Below are positions 21,021 through 64,000 of a DNA stretch of 64,000 nt, in pieces. Below the pieces are notes generated by a model. The model was not told the DNA's origin. It searched no databases and was given only the letters and a program-made list of their open reading frames with translations. This stretch comes from Ditylenchus dipsaci (lineage: Eukaryota; Nematoda; Chromadorea; Rhabditida; Anguinidae). The DNA lies in contig SADC01001320.1 in the NCBI GenBank assembly GCA_004194705.1, positions 558,001 through 622,000 of the forward strand, written 5' to 3'. The first letter of the stretch is position 1. Each line of letters begins with the position of its first letter. A program made the position numbers and the translations under genes.

Positions 21021-22343
21021 AACACGGTAAAATTATTTTAGCGCCAATCTATAAAACAATTTATTGTTTTTATTGCCTTGGTGCCCCAAGGCAAAAACCC
21101 AAAATTTGAACAATTTTTTCCCCGAAATGGCTTTACGACAAAAAAAAACACGTTTTCTATACGTTTTCTAAAATGCGTTCGGCGTTAAAACCCGATTTAG
21201 GGCAGACCCACTTAAGTATAGTCCTGCTGTATAATGTGGCACCGCCCATTTTTTTTTTGACGCCGGCGCCAAAAAGTATATAAGTACCTAAGATTTTTGC
21301 AAAAAAATTTCATTTATCTTTTTTTGAATTTTTTGCTAGTGTTACTAAAGCTGCTGGTTATGCTGCACATAATCCTAAATCATGGTTGTTCGTGAAAACG
21401 AAAAAAAAATTTTCTCTGAAAAAGTTCTAATTAGAAAAATTCTTAGGAATTTAAATTTGATAGAAAGTTTTAGGAAGCCAATTTCCTCTTTTCATTACCA
21501 AATTTATGTTCCTCAATTAATTAAAACCGTCCAAAAACATGTAGCAGCCGTTGTAAGGTTGCTTCCAAATCGGAGCCATAAAATTTGTAGAAATGCCTCT
21601 TACAGGCACATTCGAAAGTCTTCAATTAATCCATTTGGTTGGTCTTTAATTGGCAGCCTTGTGGTTGAGTAGGCACAGACCTAAATGCCAGTAGTGCCCG
21701 CCCCTAGGTGAGTGTGTGCTTACCCAAACAAAGAAGACCTTTGAAGGGGAGGGGGGTATTCTGCTTGCTTTCTCTCACTTCTTAATTCCACTTGATTTAC
21801 ACCAGCTTACTTGTGACTCGAAATTAATACATTTTCGACGACAATTTTTTTACGACAATATTTTTGCACGGATTATAGGTTCTGCAATAAGACAGATTGT
21901 TGCGTTTTGTTAGTACGGTCCACTCTAGATTTTACGCCAACCTTCGGGACCGAATTTCGGTGGCGTTAAAACCAAGAGTATAGTTCTTTTGTTTTATTTG
22001 ATAGCCAGTCAATCAGATAAGTTCTAATGTGGCGTAAAATCAAAAGTAGACTGTATATTTGTCAAAGGTATTAACTGTGAAAACGTTTATTTATTCTCCT
22101 GGCCCAAATGTGACAAAAATCATAAAATAAGCATTTTTCCAATTTCGTTGATCTGACACTGAAGTTCATTTTTGTCTATATCACATTTCTCTACCGTCGA
22201 GCTGCTGCCGTACTTGCATGCCCATAGAATTGCTTGCCGAACTGCACCTTTCTTGCTCTTAGAAATTTCTGATGTTTTGTACACGGATAATTAAGTGTTT
22301 TCAAAGAAAACTGGTTTCATAGAAATTCCAGTTTCTTCTATTA
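21021..22343. other. No supported gene; one 96-codon open frame
   Basis: Contains GCCTTGGTGCCCCAAGGC (about 21076), a palindromic variant of a motif recurrent in this window, and an open frame at 21382-21672. That frame is basic, with no domain I recognise and no splice context. The remainder is AT-rich. Confidence 0.4.
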
Positions 22344-22576
22344 CCGTATTTCGTTCAATAGAAGACCCCACTCAACTTTGAGGGTCTTTGTGTCTGGGTT
22401 GAGTAAACGTTTTTTAGAGCTGTTTTTCGCGCTTTCTTAACTACCACGAGCCTTCCTGACCCCGCTTTTTAGATTTTACTTGGGCACCCGAAAATCTCGA
22501 GATCGACTCACAGTTTTCCCGATTTTCGCGTGTTCTTTAGACATAAGACTCGGGTCTTCCATTAGAGGAAATACGG
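22344..22576 (-). mobile_element. Family-A MITE, complete, TA duplication
   Basis: TA/CCGTATTTCGTTCAATAGA at the left and CATTAGAGGAAATACGG/TA at the right. The internal core ACCCGAAAATCTCGAGAT is the complement of the core seen in the plus-oriented copies at 38848 and 43304. No coding sequence. Confidence 0.8.
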
Positions 22577-22911
22577 TATATCGTTGACGTCCTAGTCTAT
22601 TTGATCGAGACTTTCAACTATTGGTTTCATGGTGCCCTCCGGAAGATTTTTTCCTTCGGTTTGACTGCCGGCTTTCTCTTTTTTTCTTGGATTCTCGTAA
22701 GCTTCCGAGACATTTTAAAATAGCTACATTTTTAAGATTTGAAGAAAAGAATTTATAGAGCTTAGACATTTTTGCCAAAAAAAGAATATTTTCCAAAAAA
22801 ATATGAAAAATGTATCTAGGTATCTGAATCAGTTAGCGGAATAAAAAAAGTTTCTTAGGTGCTGATATAGAACAAAAATGGGAGTGCCTGTATTTTTTGA
22901 AATTTAGTGAC

Positions 22912-23062
22912 CATAGCTGCACGCGGTTCGAAAAACAGCGCCAGCGTCGACGCCGGCAATTTTGAAAATTGCGCGCCAGCGCCGGAAAAAGCGCTGGCGC
23001 TTTGAGCGCCCGGTGCTGTCGCTGCCAACGCCGGCGCTGGCGCTGACGCTCGTGCAGCTATG
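22912..23062. mobile_element. GC-rich hAT-type MITE, 8-bp target duplication
   Basis: Ends CATAGCTGCACG and CGTGCAGCTATG, flanked by TTAGTGAC at 22904-22911 and 23063-23070. The interior is packed with GGCGCTGGCGC-type repeats and is strongly GC-rich against an AT-rich background. The 8-bp duplication suggests hAT. Partial ends of the same type occur at 20849 and 50789. Confidence 0.85.
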
Positions 23063-23070
23063 TTAGTGAC

Positions 23071-24902
23071 AATTTTATTTTTGGTTATATTTTGGCAAGC
23101 AGGTTAATTTTGCCAAATACCTCCACGGATTCCTCCTTTAAGGAGTACCTCTGCTTAAAACTATAAAATCACCTTATTCAAATAAACAGCGATTTTTTTT
23201 AATTTTTATCGACAAAAAAATATGTGTGTTTTTAGTTTAAATTTGTTTTTACCCTTTTCACCATCTAATCCTTATGTTTTTGTTTGCATCCTCAAATAGA
23301 ATTGCTACAAATTTCGTGCAAAAAAACAAGTATAAAATTTGTTGTGCTTCTTTAAAATGGTTTTTGCTCTAAATTTTAACACCAGATTTGCATTTTGAAA
23401 AAACCAAAGTGTTATGCAGAAATTTAGATTAAAAGTACTTGAAAAATGCCAGCCTATTGTTAATGCCGTTATATCCAGGTTCGAATGTAGTAATTTATGC
23501 CCTTTTCAAAAGCGATAAAACGTAGCCAATGTTATATTTTGTTGTTTACATGGCAACACTGGGTCCTCAACAAAATAATATTTTAAAAGATATTTAAAAA
23601 TATAACATTAGATACACTTCGTCACTTTTGGGGAGGACAGAAATTGCAGGAAATTAAGTATTTCGGACATATTTGCGTAAAGTTTTTTGCCCTTTTTTTA
23701 AACTTTTACACAAGAAATAATTTGCTTACTTTCGTTTTACCACTACTCTATAACCACATGATGTATTCTTTCTTTTTAGTATTGGTCAAAAAAAAACAAA
23801 TTTTTATATTTTGGGACAAACACAACCAAAAACTTCGAGCTCAGCAAAATTTTTTCGATTTAAAGTACAAACAAAAAAGCATTTAAAAAACCCTGCCATT
23901 AGTGTCTGAAAGGAGCTGAGAAAATAAGATGCTGTCAGGTGCCTTTTCAAAATTCATGGTTGGGGAAAAAACGGTTAAATGAATTTTTTGTCATAACCTC
24001 TTACTTTTCGCATGAGCTTATTTGAAAGAGCAAAACAAAAAAGAGCAGAATGCGGGGTACTTGTTACCTCCCCCCTGTGAAAAAAGGGTAGTACTATTAT
24101 TTCAAGTAATAGTCGTATATAAATACTACTTCTTCAGTATTTTAAATACTACTTTTTCCTCTGACATACGCTGGCCTACCCGTGCGCAAGCCTAAAAAGT
24201 AGTATTTGAAATACTACTCCCACATGAATTAGTTGTTGCAATATCACTCTTTCTCCGCAGGGTGACAGGTAAACAAGGGCCGATTGAAATAATCCATTAA
24301 CCGTTGGCCAACTATTATACTTGCTTGAGTGATAAAGGTCAGAATGCAAAGAATAAAATCTGCAAAAACTTAAGCGGGATCGAACCTGACCAAATTTTGA
24401 CTAAATCATAAATATTTTTTTATAAAAAGGCAAAAATAGTGCAATTATTGGCTTTGCGAAAGCAAATCCAAGTAGCACGAAATGGTCAAACAAAAATACT
24501 AATCTGTTGGCACGCCATTAGGTTTAATATCAGAGCATTTGACACCCAATAGCATGTATAACATGTCTTTCTTCCAGGCAACAAAAAGGAAATTAAATTG
24601 GCAATCAATGGGCCCGACACCAACCAATTAAGCACTGCCATTTAAGCAGGATTAAGTGGTTGAAATTGTGGTGGTAATTTACATCCACTAGTAACAACAC
24701 AGAGTTAATCAAAATATCACAGACCTTTTTAAATATGTTTGCCTTACAATTGTTTATTTTCGACGTATATTTAAGATACCTTTTTTTCATAACCTGACGA
24801 TTTTGTCATTGATGGCTTTTAACCATGTTATACACCGTACATTCTATAAATAAAACTATTTCCTGGAAGTTACAGAACTTACCTACCATATACTTTCTAA
24901 TA
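23071..24902. other. No gene seen; small hairpin near 24095-24235
   Basis: AT-rich. AAATACTACTT / AAGTAGTATTT repeats lie around 24120-24225. The 80-codon frame at 23644-23886 is AT-rich and unsupported. Confidence 0.45.
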
Positions 24903-25276
24903 GAACAACATGTCGGCCCAGCGATGATTTTTCTATAAATCAATATTTGACGTCACTGACAGGCAGAAACCGAATTCTGACACCGGTTTCATGTTCAGCA
25001 TGGTTGATTAGGCATTGAGCATTTTTCAAATTTGAGATGACTTCAAATTTAAAAATTGTTTGCAATACAACAAACATTTGAAAATAATTCAATATTTTAA
25101 ATTGTATAGTGAGTTTTAAATTTAAAGAGTACTTTAGTGTGCAAATTTACCATGCTTAACATGAATTTGGCGTCAGAGGTGGATTTTTGACTAGCGGAAA
25201 GCTCGAAAATGATTTATTGTTTAAATTATATTAATAATTTGCAGCAAATTTTTCCCATGCCTGACATGTTGTTCTT
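24903..25276. repeat. Inverted-repeat element
   Basis: TAGAACAACATGTC (left) faces GACATGTTGTTC (right), and TTCATGTTCAGCATGG faces CCATGCTTAACATGAA. The inner part shares TCTGACRCCGG..TTCATGTT with the palindrome at 52630-54015. Confidence 0.65.
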
Positions 25277-25896
25277 TTTTGAACCATTCTTGACTTTCGG
25301 GGTTTTTATAAGAAACCATCGTTCTAATAGAAACTGTCGTTTAGTTAACAGAAATACCGTGTTTTAGGATGCCCTAAATCCTTGACATCCTAGCTGATAT
25401 AATAGATATCTACGACCATTAATTGCACAATTTTTCTTAAACTTCTTGGTTCCAGTTTTTTTTGCTATCTTCTTGGTATCCTGGTCGATAGAGACTTTCA
25501 ATTAATCGTATCATGCTCTTCGCAAGATTCTTGGCTTCATTTTGGAACTTCATTTTGTCACTTGTAAAGAGAAAAACTAGTAGGGAACTTTTGGTACAAA
25601 AATTCAGCTGAGACTTTCAGCTACGTTTTGGTGCAAGTTTAGTAGCTGACGGTAATATATACAGGTCAGAAATGGAACAGAAACAATTCTCTAGTTTATG
25701 TTTTCTCTAGTTTATTTATACACTATGTTTTTTGTAGCTTTTGCTTAAGCACTTATTTTCTTTTTTCTTACCGAGTTAAGGCCAAATTTGCCCAATTGTA
25801 GTAAAAACCTCATTTATCGTTTAATATCAAATGTCCAAGTTTATAGTTGTCCCAGTTATAATTTATATTGCTATTTTTACCATTATTGTTTCTACC
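25277..25896. other. Upstream region of the candidate first KCNQ exon
   Basis: AT-rich, no TATA-type promoter element I would defend. It would hold the 5' UTR and promoter if 25897-26028 is the first coding exon. Confidence 0.3.
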
Positions 25897-63812
<37,916 letters not shown>

Positions 63813-64000
63813 CTCGATTTAAAACTTTTTTGAAGTTTTTTATTGAAATAGATCAAGGCTCCCAAATGTCCTTTATTCAAAGATTTGTTCTTTATTTGGG
63901 ACCTTGAATGAATAGAAATTTTGAGATTTCACGTCAAAATCTTTATTTTCGGCGCTCAAAAGTTAGCAAGCACTGGATAAAATGGCACTTTTCCACCAAA

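Noticed and set aside
21382..21672. 96-codon plus-strand open frame
   Set aside because: No recognisable family and AT-rich codon use; kept only as a remark in the region entry.

Overview
This is an invertebrate animal genomic window. It has intron-containing protein genes, an intron-containing nuclear tRNA, and a very dense load of non-autonomous DNA transposons, with no bacterial gene organisation. Many introns are 41-70 nt and the acceptors are short (TTTNCAG, ATTTTAG). That resembles nematodes, but I treat the lineage as unresolved.

The right 60% (about 25.9-63.8 kb, + strand) is one large gene for a Kv7/KCNQ voltage-gated potassium channel. I can place about 23 exons: candidate first exon, N-terminal linker, S1, S2, S3, the S4 voltage sensor, S5, pore helix, the filter motif TVGYGD, S6 with PAG, calmodulin helix A (IQ), a long basic/alanine-rich linker, helix B, and the C-terminal coiled coil. 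Splice phases agree across most junctions, including a 17-nt microexon.

Left of it, from the start: a mariner relic (36-504); two exons of an unrecognised gene (646-927, 6753-7128) whose putative intron holds an antisense HMG-box gene (5450-5798); a 2.76-kb tandem duplication (13531-16286 / 16287-19042) whose right copy continues into a complete 3' end of an RPA1-like OB-fold gene (stop 19591); and a tRNA-Arg(UCU) with a 12-nt intron (20680-20766). The OB-fold gene may ride on a Helitron-like element ending at a GC-rich hairpin (20300-20316).

Almost everything else is inverted-repeat elements. Target-site duplications visible in the sequence assign many: hAT-like (8 bp: 3545-3724, 8766-9345, 22912-23062, 42352-42569), PIF/Harbinger (3 bp: 50165-52569, with an intact 190-aa Myb/MADF-like gene and a nuclease remnant), Kolobok-like (TTAA: 49688-49921, 49926-50115, 61588-61815), and Tc1/mariner/pogo-like (TA: 1836-2199, 22344-22576, 28048-28139, 30332-31068, 48578-48987, 59843-59995, 60824-61024).

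The most unusual signal is a class of foldback elements whose arms are arrays of about 15-20-bp units with a common pattern (T-tract, short G/C core, AT-rich part, often ending AC) but different cores. They sit at 37853-38740, 42600-43664, 43672-44335, 48106-48406 and 54730-54975, with a lone arm at 2281-2476. Two of them abut and share one target sequence, and one is nested in another element with a clean 8-bp duplication.

Several genes (HMG-box, OB-fold copies, KCNQ exons at 35958 and 47008) carry single-base frameshifts. The two duplicate copies have complementary errors, which points to residual assembly indels rather than biology. Annotate these genes with that in mind.
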